Positions 1 to 10,050 of a DNA stretch of 64,000 nt are shown here, one piece after another. Numbering within the stretch: the first letter of the stretch is position 1; the number at the start of each line of letters is the position of its first letter. The notes below the pieces were generated by a model. It searched no databases. It was not told the origin of the DNA and saw nothing but the letters and a program-made list of their open reading frames with translations. A program made the position numbers and the translations under genes. The stretch lies in assembly GCF_007565055.1 (NCBI RefSeq), contig NC_044562.1, positions 58,847,386-58,911,385 on the forward strand. The letters run 5' to 3'. The stretch is from Rhinopithecus roxellana. Its lineage: Eukaryota; Chordata; Mammalia; Primates; Cercopithecidae.

Positions 1-69
1 CAACCCTCATCTGGACAGGGCATCGGGAGACGAAGGGCTAAATATCAGAGGCACACAGCTGGGAAGCAT

Positions 70-215
70 CAGACCTGAGATTTGGTCCTGGGCTGTCAAC
101 CACCCTCTCTAGGGCGGGACTTTGGGCCTCAGTTTCCCCATCTGTGAATGTAAGCCTGCCCTGGAGGGCAGCCGTAGAGGATTCACTGAGATAGACCACA
201 GACAGTGTGGCATTT
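70..215 (+). mobile_element. MIR SINE fragment
   Basis: The conserved MIR core (CCTCAGTTTCCCCATCTG, 127-144) is followed by the weakly conserved stretch leading to GATTCACTGAGATA. Orientation is plus because the core reads in the sense direction. It is old and diverged, and its edges are approximate. Confidence 0.6.
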
Positions 216-690
216 ATGGGGAACTCTGTTTTGTGAGTTGCAGACTCCACAAAAACCAGTGACCACACCTGGGGATGGGTTTGTACATTCCTGCCTCTAC
301 CAGGGATCGTCCAGGCCGCTGAAGTGACCCAGGTCTACGAGGTCCAGCAGCGTTTCCTTCAACACAGCAGTCTCCAATCCTTGCCGCTTCCCACTGTGGG
401 CGGCAGCCAGTTCTCTTCCTGCATCCCCCGCCTCTTCCTGCAACCTTGGCTTCTCCAACAGTGTTAATGACCTCCATCAACGGGAGACTTGGAACTCACT
501 GCCACGGGCAGAACCCAGACAAGAGGCTGGCGTGGAAGCTAGGACAGTTGGGGTCCTCAGGGAGCATGCCGGCAAGGGGAGCAAGTGGGCCCAAAGTGGG
601 CTCCACGGATCACAGGGCGAGGGGCTGCACAGCAGGCCTGGAGAACCGCACTCGCGAGTGGGCAGGACTGAGAGCTCAGGGGCCTTCTCC
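216..690. other. Unique sequence, nothing recognised
   Basis: Moderately GC-rich sequence without an Alu, L1 or LTR signature. Short open frames on both strands lack codon structure or recognisable protein motifs, so no gene is called. Confidence 0.5.
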
Positions 691-1180
691 TAGTTCCCTT
701 GTTCATTCCCTCATTCCCCAAATCCCTGATGAGTGACTGTCATGTGCTAGGCAAGAGAGGGATCAATGGGAAAGAGAGAAACCTCTGCCCCTGAGACCTT
801 GCATTGCAAAGGGTCATGCAGACAGCACACGGAGAGTGCATAGGAAATAAAATGACTCTGGATCTGAGTGCTCTGAAGCAGTAAGGAGGGCAGGGGCCGG
901 GGAGGCAGGCAGGGGGCACACCATGCAGCTGCAGCAGCCAGTAGAGGCCACTGACAGGGGACCCGAGTCTGAATCCAAATGGCGGGGAGGAGGCAGCTGC
1001 ACACAGCTGCAGGAAAAGCCTTCTGGGCAGAGGCAAGAATGATGCAAAGAGGCAGGAATGAGACCAAGATGGTGATGGGATAGGAGGAAGTTCTGTGGCC
1101 AGATGGAAGGGCCCAGGCAGAGGCAGGTGGGTCGGCAGGAGGGAGCAGAGATCTGAGGCTCAGGGTGGTTGGAGGCCCTG
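690..1180 (-). mobile_element. Possible L2-type ancient repeat, antisense
   Basis: The stretch TTCATTCCCTCATTCCCC followed by TGTCATGTGCTAGGCAAG resembles the reverse complement of an L2 3' end (the 'tgcctggcacatag...tgaatgaatgaa' class). The similarity weakens downstream of about 850. Low-confidence family assignment by eye. Confidence 0.35.
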
Positions 1181-1228
1181 GGGGCTCTGTGAGCAGCGAG
1201 GTTGCATGCTCTCACTCATGGTTTTAAC

Positions 1229-1240
1229 AGTTCACTCTGG
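1229..1240. repeat. Left target-site duplication of the L1PA insertion
   Basis: The 12-mer AGTTCACTCTGG occurs here and again at 2,627-2,638, directly after the A-rich tail of the L1. The flank matches exactly, as expected for endonuclease-primed L1 integration. Confidence 0.85.
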
Positions 1241-1900
1241 TACCAGTACCATGCTGTTTTGGTTACTGTAGCCTTGTAGTATAGTTTGAAGTCAGTTAGC
1301 ATGATGCCTCCAGCTTTGTTCTTTTGGCTTAGGATTGTCTTGGCAATGTGGGGTCTTTTTTGGTTCCATATGAACTTTAAAGCAGTTTTTTCCAATTCTG
1401 TGAAGAAAGTCATTGGTAGCTTAATGGAGATGGCATTGAATCTATAAATTACCTTGGGCAGTATGGCTATTTTCATGATATTGATTCTTCCTATCCATGA
1501 GCATGGTATGTTCTTCCATTTGTTTGTGTCCTCTTTGATTTCACTGAGCAGTGGTTTGTAGTTCTCCTTGAAGAGGTCCTTTACATCCCTTGTAAGTTGG
1601 ATTCCTAGGTATTTTATTATCTTCGAAGCTATTGTGAATGGGAGTTCATTCATGATTGGCTCTCTGTTTGTCTGTTACTGGTGTATAAGAATGCTTGTGA
1701 TTTTTGCACATTACTTTTGTATCCTGAGACTTTGCTGAAGTTGCTTATCAGCTTAAGGCGATTTTGGGCTGAGACGATGGGGTTTTCTAAATATACAATC
1801 ATGTCATCTGCAAACAGGGACAATTTGACTTCTTCTTTTCCTAACTGAATACGCTTTATTTCTTTCTCTTGCCTGATTGCCCTAGCCAGAACTTCCAACA
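1241..1900 (-). mobile_element. L1PA-type LINE-1, inverted 5' segment
   Basis: Reading the minus strand gives LINE-1 ORF2 reverse-transcriptase and post-RT sequence. The FADD active-site codons lie at about 1,802-1,813. The part nearest the junction encodes the segment just before FADD, and the far end encodes a more C-terminal segment ending in a WYWYQ motif at about 1,241. The frame is interrupted near 1,650, so no functional product is expected. It joins at 1,900/1,901 to L1 sequence of the opposite orientation. Together they form one insertion with a 5' inversion (twin-priming structure), bounded by the 12-bp duplications. Confidence 0.88.
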
Positions 1901-2626
1901 AAATGCAAATCAAAACCACAATGAGATACCATCTCACACCACTTAGAATGGCAATCATTAAAAAATCAGGAAACAACAGGTGCTGGAGAGGATGCAGAGA
2001 AATAGGAACACTTTTACACTGTTGGTGGGACTGTAAACTAGTTCAACCATTGTGGAAAACAGCGATTCCTCAAGGATCTAGAACTAGAAATACCATTTGA
2101 CCCAGCCATCCCATTAGTGGGGATATACACAAAGGATTATAAGTCATGCTGCTACAAAGACACATGCACACGTATGTTTATTGCGGCACTATTCACAATA
2201 GCAAAGACTTGGAATCAACCCAAATGTCCATCAGTGACAGATTGGATTAAGAAAATGTGGCACATATGCACCATGGAATACTCTGCAGCCATAAAAAAGG
2301 ATGAGTTCATGTCCTTTGTAGGGACATGGATACAGCTGGAAACCATCGTTCTCAGCAAACTATCGCAAGAACAGAAAGCCAAATACCGCATGTTCTCACT
2401 CATAGGTGGGAACTGAACAATGAGATCACTTGGACACAATAAGGGGAACATCACACACCGGGTCTATTGTGGGGGGAGGGAGAGGGATAGCATTAGGAGA
2501 TATACCTAATGTAAATGACAAGTTAATGGGTGCAGCACACCAACATGGCACATGTATACCTATGTAACAAACCTGCACGTTGTGCACATGTACCCTAGAA
2601 CTTAAACTATAATAATAATAATAATA
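1901..2626 (+). mobile_element. L1PA-type LINE-1, sense 3' segment with tail
   Basis: The plus strand encodes the C-terminal end of LINE-1 ORF2: the MQIKTTMRYHL motif, then CWRGC, then the terminal LIGGN before the stop at about 2,414. A primate L1PA-type 3' UTR follows, with a short G-rich tract near 2,470 and CACATGTATACC. It ends in an AAT-repeat tail at 2,611-2,626. A frameshift lies near 2,090. Roughly 0.6-0.7 kb of ORF2 between the inverted and sense parts is absent, as is common for inversion-deletion L1 copies. Confidence 0.9.
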
Positions 2627-2638
2627 AGTTCACTCTGG
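2627..2638. repeat. Right target-site duplication of the L1PA insertion
   Basis: The second copy of AGTTCACTCTGG follows the tail immediately. See the left copy at 1,229-1,240. Confidence 0.85.
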
Positions 2639-3020
2639 CTGCAAGGTTGCCAGGGGAAATCAGGCAGAGTGAGGGGAACTCTCACATGCCTGATGCAGCA
2701 GAGAGGACGGGTGCTTTGTTCTACCACTGTTTCCCAAACTCTTTTGTAATGAAAATAAAGTGAGTTGAACATATTAGTCTCATAACGAGAGTGAACCTGT
2801 CTCATGGGCCACAGAAGAAACCTTGCTTTTACATCTCTCCAGGTTCGGGACTGTCCATTGAAGACCCTGTCTGAAGTTCCTGCTGCAGGCCTAGACAGCC
2901 GGCCACACCCAAAGCCATCCCACAAACATGGCACCTGCTGTGGTCCCAGCATCCTTCCCCTGTGCTGTCCAGAACAGAAGGAAACAGCACACCCAGGAAA
3001 TCTTCCAAATGAGCTTCATT
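2639..3020. other. Unique sequence, nothing recognised
   Basis: The pre-insertion flank continues here without an identifiable repeat family. The open frame at 2,804-3,025 has no recognisable domain, initiation context or splice evidence. Confidence 0.5.
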
Positions 3021-3023
3021 TAT

Positions 3024-3605
3024 AACTCACTGTGCTAAAAACTGGAATTCTCTCCAGCTTCAATTTGAGCAATTGTGTGATCACTTAACTACAGCAGTGA
3101 AATCAAATGAGAGAAAATTCAATATTAGCTCATAAGAGAGATGGAAATTGGGTTTCTGGATCAATAGGAGACACTCTTTAAATCACAGTGACAAAAATAT
3201 TCTACTTGCACTGTCTGGAAATCAAATAAGATGTGACAATTTAGTAATAAGATTCACACATTATATAATATACATTTATAAAACACTATCCTAAAAATTG
3301 TAATCTTATTAAGTCTCCGTTTGAGATATTGTGTAATCACTTACATAATAGGAATAGAACTAAAAGAGAAAAAAATCAAATTCATTTTAGCAGTCAAAAT
3401 TCTGGCTATGTTTCTGGGTTATTTTAGCAAGTTTATTAGCAATAATAAAGATACTGTAATTACACTAGTTATAAATAGGATAAAATGTAAGTAACTCACA
3501 TAAGTTATTTAAATACTCTGAAGTTATAGAACATTATCTCAGAATTATAAGCAGTTTCCACTTTAGCCATTGAATAGTCACTTAATAGCAATAAAATTAA
3601 AAAAG
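3024..3605 (+). repeat. Degenerate tandem triplicate, period about 250 bp
   Basis: Three AT-rich blocks share a common order of words. The anchor TCACTTA recurs at 3,081, 3,337 and 3,578 (spacings 256 and 241). Blocks one and two also share a CACT..CTAAAAA word, TTTGAG before the anchor, and AGAGAAAA-type words after it. A TTTCTGG word follows in both (about 3,151 and 3,411). The third copy is partial, ending at the Alu. Copies are strongly diverged, so the duplication is old. The parent family was not recognised. Confidence 0.55.
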
Positions 3606-3614
3606 AAAAAAACA

Positions 3615-3960
3615 GGCTGGGTGCAGTAGTGACTCCCTCCTATAATCCCAGCATTTTGGGAGACTGAGATGAGAGGATCCCTGGAACCCAGGAGTTTGAG
3701 ACTAACCTGGGCAACACAGCAAGACTTCATCTTTCCAAAAACGTTTTAAAAAATTAGCTGTGTGTAGTGTTCCACACCTGTCGTCCCAGCTACTCAGGAG
3801 GCAGAGGTGGGAGGATTGCTTGAGCCCAGAAAGTCAAAGGCTGCAGTGAGCTATGGTTGTGCCACTGTGCTCCAACCTGGGAAGGAGAGCAAGACCCTAT
3901 CTCAAAAACAAAACAAAACAAAACAAAACAAAACAAAACAAAACAAAAAAAAAAAAAAAA
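3615..3960 (+). mobile_element. AluJ-like SINE
   Basis: A full-length sense Alu starts with GGCTGGGTGCAG. Both arms are visible, with a mid A-rich linker and J-like diverged bases (for example GAGGATCCCTGGAACCCAGG and GATTGCTTGAGCCCAG). The tail has expanded into an (AAAAC)n microsatellite at 3,906-3,946 followed by pure A. Confidence 0.88.
3906..3960 (+). repeat. (AAAAC)n microsatellite and A tract
   Basis: About eight consecutive AAAAC units grow out of the Alu tail and end in an A run. Slippage growth of Alu tails is a common origin of primate microsatellites. Confidence 0.9.
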
Positions 3961-4279
3961 CAAGAGGATAAATAAAAATTACTTTACCGAGAGCAAAGCG
4001 TCTTGCCATAGTTCTGGATCTTCAGAAGTGGGCTCGCTGGAAGGAGGGTCACTTGAAAGTGACTGACCTCTGCTGAGACGCATTTCTCTGCTCCCCAGTG
4101 GAGGAGGTTCTGGGCCAGGGACATCCCTTCGGGGGGGCTTGTGGGCAGTGTCTTTCTCCTCTTCTGGAATCGGGGGAAGGATAAAGTCTTCTTCCCAAGA
4201 GCTGCCCCCCGGGGACTCTCAGGACCCTCTGTTATCTGACAAGAGAGGATGGAGCTGGGGCAGCGGCACCCCTTTTCTG
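3961..4279. other. Unique sequence, nothing recognised
   Basis: No repeat family or exon signature was recognised here. It is the left flank of the short 44-bp array. Confidence 0.45.
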
Positions 4280-4395
4280 CAGGATAGTTGGATCAGAGCA
4301 GCCCAGGGGGACCCCCAATTCCATGGGAGGGTTGGATTAGGGCAGCTCAGGGACACCCCGATCCTGTGGGAGGGTTGGGTCAGGGCAGCCTAGCT
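4280..4395 (+). repeat. Short minisatellite, 44-bp period, about 2.5 copies
   Basis: The word TTGG(A/G)T(C/T)AG followed by GCAGC recurs at 4,288, 4,332 and 4,375. Between the copies lie GGGACNCCC and a (C/T)(C/A)(A/T)(T/G)GGGAGGGT word. It is a local tandem duplication in unique DNA. Confidence 0.7.
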
Positions 4396-5689
4396 GAGGG
4401 GCATAGGAGCTGAGGCTTGCCATCTGGTGCAGGCTCTCAGTAGGGCTGGGGGGTCTGGTGGAGGCTGTTGTTCTTGGGCCGGATCCTGGGAGGGGCTGCA
4501 CCTTGATCCCCGGGCCCTGACACCACACCCACTGTGGCCTGGTGTTCCTGCTCCTCTGGGTCCCATCATCCTCATGGTTCTCTGCTGACAGCCCCACAGC
4601 AGCATCAGGGATGTGAGGATGCCTCAGGGGCCCCTCGATCCTTCCTCCATAATTTATCTCAGAGCGCATTCTCTTTCTTAGGCTGTGCAGTTGCCTCTCA
4701 GCCAAAAGTGCTCTCAACTCATTCCCATGAGCTTTTCTTGCAGGGAAAGTAAGCTGCCTTCCATGATGGCCAGGGATTCTCTCCAGTGTTTCTGGAGGAT
4801 TGGCTGGCATATTATATTTTCCCTGTGCGGTGATCTTGCCATGTGCCCTGGAGAGTCCCCTCTGCCCTCATGGGACAGACGCTGTCCATCAGTATCTGCT
4901 GAACACTCTTTTCCTTGGTGCAGGTCGGGGGTCAGGGAGGGAGAATGGGGGACGTGGGGATGGTGACTTGAGCTTCCAGGCAGCGGAGCCTCTCCCTTCT
5001 GACAGTGATTTTCTGATTGTGGGAAAAGCAGTCAGAAGCTGGGGGATTTCTCACGTGATCTTTTAAGGACATCGATTTTTATTTTCTACAGTTAATTCTT
5101 TCTTCCTCAAGAGTTTCAAGTCAGTATTTAGCTCAGCGGCACCAACTGTGTCTTTGGAACCCCTTTTGATTTATCTTCCACATGGTCTCTGTTCCCATGA
5201 ATTTGTTCCATGCCGTCCTGAGCTCCCATCCCCAGCCCGCGAGGTCCCCTCTGTCTCTCGTCTTCCCTCGGTGTGCACCCAGGGCTTGCTCTGTCTGCTT
5301 TAGAGGTTCCAAAGTTCTCTCCACCACACAGCAGGTTTACTCCCTCTCCACTCTGCTCCTTCAGCGCCCCCGGGAAAGCAGCTTCAGGCTTCCCTGAAGA
5401 GGGGGATTTTCTCCTAAAGCGACTGGCAGAGCTGCCGGAAACTCTTCCTCATTCTTGGGACCCATCTTTAAGGATGCTACGGTGTCAGCTCCTTGAGTCT
5501 GATGTGTCTGGCCACACCAGATCTTCCTGGAAATGTCAGCCATCAGTGCGGGTTGCCCTAAATGTTGAGAACATTGTTTTCCTTTGTGGTAAGCATCTAT
5601 TTTATGCCCAAAGGGGCATACTGGACCTTTCTGGCTCCTGGTTGGGGGCCTCCAGTTTTCATACTTTGATGCTGGCTTCTCTGACCCGG
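4396..5689. other. Unique GC-moderate sequence, no gene recognised
   Basis: Several open frames of 60-157 codons occur on both strands, for example minus 4,337-4,810. None shows a recognisable domain. They overlap each other in opposite strands with no consistent codon bias, so they are read as chance frames. No classical repeat was recognised. Confidence 0.45.
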
Positions 5690-6096
5690 GTGTGATGAGC
5701 TGGGGAGCAGGGTCTGGATGGGCTGAGTCGTCCCTCCAGGTGAGCATCAGGTAAGCGCAGCAAGGATGAGATGATAGGATTCTGGGTGCATTTGAAGGTG
5801 GGGCATCAGGATCTCTGGGTGGATTGGATCAGAGATGTAAGAAAAGGATGCTGACTCCAGGATTCTCTATCAGAGTGACAGGTGTCCTGGGTAAGGCTGC
5901 GTGTCCAAGATTCCCTATCAGAGTGACAGATGTCCCAGGTAAGGCTGTGCATCCAGGATTCTCCGTCGGAGTGACAGGTGTCCCGGGTAAGGCTGCGACT
6001 CCAGGATTCTCCGTCGGAGTGACAGGTGTCCCGGGTAAGGCTGCGACTCCAGGATTCTCCGTCGGAGTGACAGGTGTCCCGGGTAAGGCTGCATGC
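5690..6096 (+). repeat. Left copy of the duplicated minisatellite locus
   Basis: Leader plus minisatellite align in the same orientation with 11,279-11,875, with an offset of about 5,589 bp. Shared leader words include GTGATGAG, TCCCTCCAGGT, CAGGTAAGCGCAGC and TTTGAAGGTGGGGCATCAGG. The two are clearly diverged, with roughly four in five leader bases matching by eye. Similarity stops abruptly after the last minisatellite unit. The left copy has lost many CpGs present in the right copy. Confidence 0.85.
5857..6096 (+). repeat. 48-bp minisatellite, 5 units (left array)
   Basis: Units start at 5,857, 5,905, 5,953, 6,001 and 6,049 with an exact 48-bp period. The unit begins CCAGGATTCT and contains GTGACAGGTGTCC and GGGTAAGGCTGC. 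The two units at 6,001 and 6,049 are nearly identical and the first two are more diverged. Because 48 is divisible by three, an open frame with a 16-residue repeat runs through the array on each strand; this is a by-product of the period. Confidence 0.95.
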
Positions 6097-6682
6097 TGCC
6101 CTGAAGGTGAAGCATGGCCTGCACGTATGTTTTCAGTGAGGCTGAGCTGCTTAGAGGCCTGCCGTCTTTCCTCCAGAAAGGCGGACGCTCTATGACCTGT
6201 TTGCCTCTATGTGAACTTAGTCAGATCTCACCAGCAAACAGACCACAGTCGCCATTAACAGTGCCATCCCCCGTGCCCTCAGGTCCCCTGGCATGCACAC
6301 CCCCAGGACCAGGGTGACCCTGAGCATCATGGGCTCCATGACCCTCCTAGGTCCTGAGTCCCAAGGACTGGTGGTTTCCAACAGCACAGTGGAGGTCCGG
6401 GTGTCAGGAGGCAGGGAGGGGCTCGACAGGCCTGAGGTGGACCCTGCACATCTGGGGTACCTGGGAAAGGCCAGAGCTTCAGACGCTCCCAGCAATGGAC
6501 ATTCTGTGCTGGGGGTTGAGGGGGTGAAGGTGGAGGATGCCTGCACCCCACTGCTATGGAGGCGGGGGTGCCTGATCAGAGCAACCACTTGGGTCTCCGG
6601 CTGGTACAAGTGGCCTGAGTTTGGGGCCAACTTAAGTCCCCAGGACAGAACATGGCCCGGAGTGGAGGGCATGAGTTGAGGG
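6097..6682. other. Unique sequence left of the GT-rich array
   Basis: GC-rich sequence without recognised repeats. Overlapping frames occur on both strands (plus 6,293-6,679; minus 6,217-6,672) but neither has an identifiable domain. Confidence 0.45.
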
Positions 6683-7439
6683 TGGTGTGTGTAGATGTGT
6701 GTGATGTGTATGTGTGGTGTGTGTGATGTGTGTACTGCTATGTGTGATGCATGTGGTGTGTATGTGTGGTGTGTGTAGTGTGTATGTGATGTATGTGGTG
6801 TGTATGTGGCGTATATGATGTATGTAGGTGTGTGATGTGTGTGGTGCGTGTATGTGTGATGTGTGTGGTATATGTGATGTATGTGGTGTGTATGTGTGGT
6901 GTGTATGATGTATGCAGGTTTGTGTGTATGTGATATGTGTGGTGTGTGTGTTTATAATGTATGTGGTGTGTGTATATGTGTGGTGTGTCTGTGTGTCTGT
7001 GTGTGCATATATGATGTATGTGGTGTATGTATGATGTATGTAGGTGTGTATGTGGTGTGTATGTGTGATGTGTGTGGTATATGTGATGTATGTGGTGTGT
7101 GTGCATATGTGTGGTGTGTATGATGTATTAGGTGTGTGTGGTATGTGTGGTGGGTGTATGTGTGGTGTTTGTATGCGTGGTGTGTATGATGTATGTGTTG
7201 TGTATATGTGTGGTGTGTATGTGTAGTGTGCTGTGTGTGTATATGTGATGTCTGTATGTGTGGTGTGTATGATGTATGTAGGTGGATATGTGGTGTGTAT
7301 GAGTGGTGTGATGTATGTGTGTATGTTTGATGTTCGTATATGTGTGATGTGTGTGGTAGGTAAGTGATGTGTGTATATATGTGTGGTGCATAGGATGTAT
7401 GTAGGTGCATATGTGTATGTGGTGTGTATGTGTGATGTG

Positions 7440-8098
7440 TGTGGTGGATGTGTATGTGTGATGGTGTGTATAATGTATGTGGTGTGTATATGTGTGGTGT
7501 GTTTGTGTAGATGTGTATGTGGTGTATGTGGTATATGTGATGTGTGTGGTGTGTGTATATGTGTGGTGTGTGTGTATGTGGTGTGTATGTGTGATGTGTG
7601 TGTGTATGTGTGGTACATATGTGTGTGGGTGTATGTGTGTATGTATGTGTGTGTGTGTGTGTTAGGTGTGTATCTGTGTGATGTGTGATGTATGTGATGT
7701 ATGTAGGTGTATGTTGTATGTGGTGTATATGTGTGATGTGGGTGGAGGGTGTGTATGTGTGATGTGTGTGGTGGGTGTGTATGTGTGATGGTGTGTATAA
7801 TGTATGTGGTGTGTATATGTGTGGTATGTTTGTATAGATGTGTATGTGGTGTATGTGGTATATGCGATGTGTGTGGTGTGTATGTATATGTGTGGTGTGT
7901 GTGTATGTGGTGTGTATGTGTGATGTGGTATGTGTATGTGTGATGTGTGTGTGTATGTGTGGCACATATGTATGTGGGTATATGTATGTATGTGTGATGT
8001 GTGTGTTGGGTGTGTATCTGTGTGATGTGTGATGTATGTGATGTATGTAGGTGTATGTGTCTATGTGGTGTATATGTGTGATGTGGGCGGAGGGTTGT
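7440..8098 (+). repeat. Higher-order duplication inside the GT-rich array
   Basis: A block with ATGGTGTGTATAATGTATG at 7,461 and TAGATGTGTATGTGG at 7,508 recurs at 7,788 and 7,835, an offset of 327 bp. Further on, ACATATGT (7,615 and 7,964) and ATGTGGG(T/C)GG (7,736 and 8,081) give offsets of 349 and 345. The second copy therefore holds about 22 extra bases. The block duplicated as a unit after the simple repeat had diverged. Confidence 0.85.
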
Positions 8099-9729
8099 GT
8101 GTGTTATGTGTGTGGTGGGTATCTGTGTGATGTATGTGATATATGTGGGTGTATGCATGTATGTGTGATGTGTGTATGTGATGTGTATGTGTGATGTATA
8201 TGGTGGGTGTGTATGTGTGATGTGTGGTGGGTGTGTATCTGTGTGATGTGTCTGATGTATGTAGGTGTATGTGTGTATGTGCAATGTGTTTGGTGGGTGT
8301 GTATATGTGTGGAGCATATGATGTATGTAGAAGTGTGTGTATGTGGTATGTATGGTGTATTTGGTATGTATGTGTAGTGTAAGCGATGGGTATGTGGTAT
8401 GTATGAGTGGTGTGTGTATTGGTTGTGTATGTGTGATGTGTGTGTTGGATGTGTATGTGTAATGTGTGTGGTAGGTGTTTATATGTGTGGTGTGGGTGTG
8501 TATCTGTGATGTGTATGATGTATGTAGGTGTATGTGTCGTGTGTATGTGTGGTGTGTGATGTTTATGTGTGATGTGTGTGGTGGGTGTGTGATGTCTGTG
8601 TATATGTGTGGTGCGTATGTATGTAGGTGTGTGTATGTGGTATGTGTGATGTGTGTGGGGGTGTGTATCTGTGTGATGTATGTAGGTGTATTTGTGTATG
8701 TGATGTGTATATGTGATGAGTGTGGTGGATGTGTATCTGTGATGTGTGTGATATATGTAGGTGTATGTGTGTATGTTGTGTGTATATGTGATGTGTGTGG
8801 TGGATGCATATATGTGTGGTGCGTATGATGTATGTAGAAGTGTATGTGTGTGTGGTGGGTATTTGTGGTGTGTGTTGGTTTATGTGTGATGTGTGTGGTG
8901 GGTATGTGTGATGTGTGTGATGTGTGTAGGTGTGTCATGTGGTGTGTATGTGTGATGTGTGTATCTTGTGGGTATGTGTGGTGTGTGTTGGTTGTTTATT
9001 GTGATGTGTGTTGGGTGTGTATGTGTGATGTGTGTGATGTATGTAGGTGTGTCATGTGTGTATGCGTGATGTGTGTATCTGGTGAGTACGTGTGATGTGT
9101 GTGGTGGGTGTGTGTGTATCTGTGTTGTGCATATGATGTATGCAGGTGTCTGTATGTGGTGTGTATGTGTAATGTGTGTGGTGGATTTGTATCTGTATGG
9201 TGTATGTGATGTATGTACTTGTGTAATGTGTGTATGTGTGATGTGTGTATGGTGTGTATCTGTGTGTTGTGTGTGATGTGTATGGTGGGTTTGTTTTTGT
9301 GTGATGTGTATCTTCTGTGTGGTGTGTATCTGTGTTTATTTGTGTGAGGTGTGTGGTGTGTATCTGTGTGGTGTGTATCTGTGTGGTGATGTGTGTATGT
9401 GGTGTGTATGTGTGATGTGTGTGGTGTGTGTGATTGTGTGGTCTGTATGTGCGATATGTGTGGTGTGTATCTGTGCATGGTGTGTGTGGTGTGTAGGTGT
9501 GATGTGTGTGGTGTGTGTCTGTGTATGGTGTGTATCTATGTGGTGTGTGTAATGCATGTGGTGTGTGTGTGATATGTGTGATTTGTGTGGTGGGTGTCGT
9601 ATTTCTGTGTGGTGGGTGTGGTGTGTAGGTGTGATGTGTGTGGTGTGTATCTATGTGTGGTATCTGTGTGTATCTATGTGGTGTGTGTATGTGGTGTGTG
9701 TATGTGGTGTGTATGTGTGATGTGTGTGT

Positions 9730-10050
9730 TTGTATCTGTGTGTGGTATCTGTGTGGTGTGTATGTGGTGTGTAGGCATGATGCATGTGGTGTGTATCTGT
9801 GTGATGTGTAGGTGTGATGTGTTTGGTGTGTATGTGTGTGTGATGTATGCAGGTGTGTGTATGTGGTGTGTAGGTGTGATGTGTGTGTTGTGTATCTGTG
9901 TGTGGTATCTGTGTGGTGTGTATGTGGTGTGTAGGCATGATGCATGTGGTGTGTATCTGTGTGTGATGTGTAGGTGTGATGTGTTTGTTGTGTATCTGTG
10001 TGTGATGTATGCAGGTGTGTGTATGTGGTGTGTAGGTGTGTGGTGTGTAT
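9730..10050 (+). repeat. 160-bp higher-order duplication inside the GT-rich array
   Basis: GTAGGCATGATGCATGTGG occurs at 9,771 and 9,931 (offset 160). GATGTATGCAGGTG occurs at 9,842 and 10,004 (offset 162). Intervening words are the same in order, so this is a recent two-copy duplication. Confidence 0.85.

Noticed and set aside
1216..2416. Reverse-transcriptase-like frames on both strands
   Set aside because: They belong to one inverted and truncated L1PA copy with a broken frame, not a host gene.
6632..8938. 768-codon minus-strand open frame
   Set aside because: It lies inside the GT-rich array. The minus strand there is A/C-rich, which rarely forms stop codons, and the translation is only His/Thr/Ile/Tyr/Ser low-complexity sequence. 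Similar frames occur in all phases.
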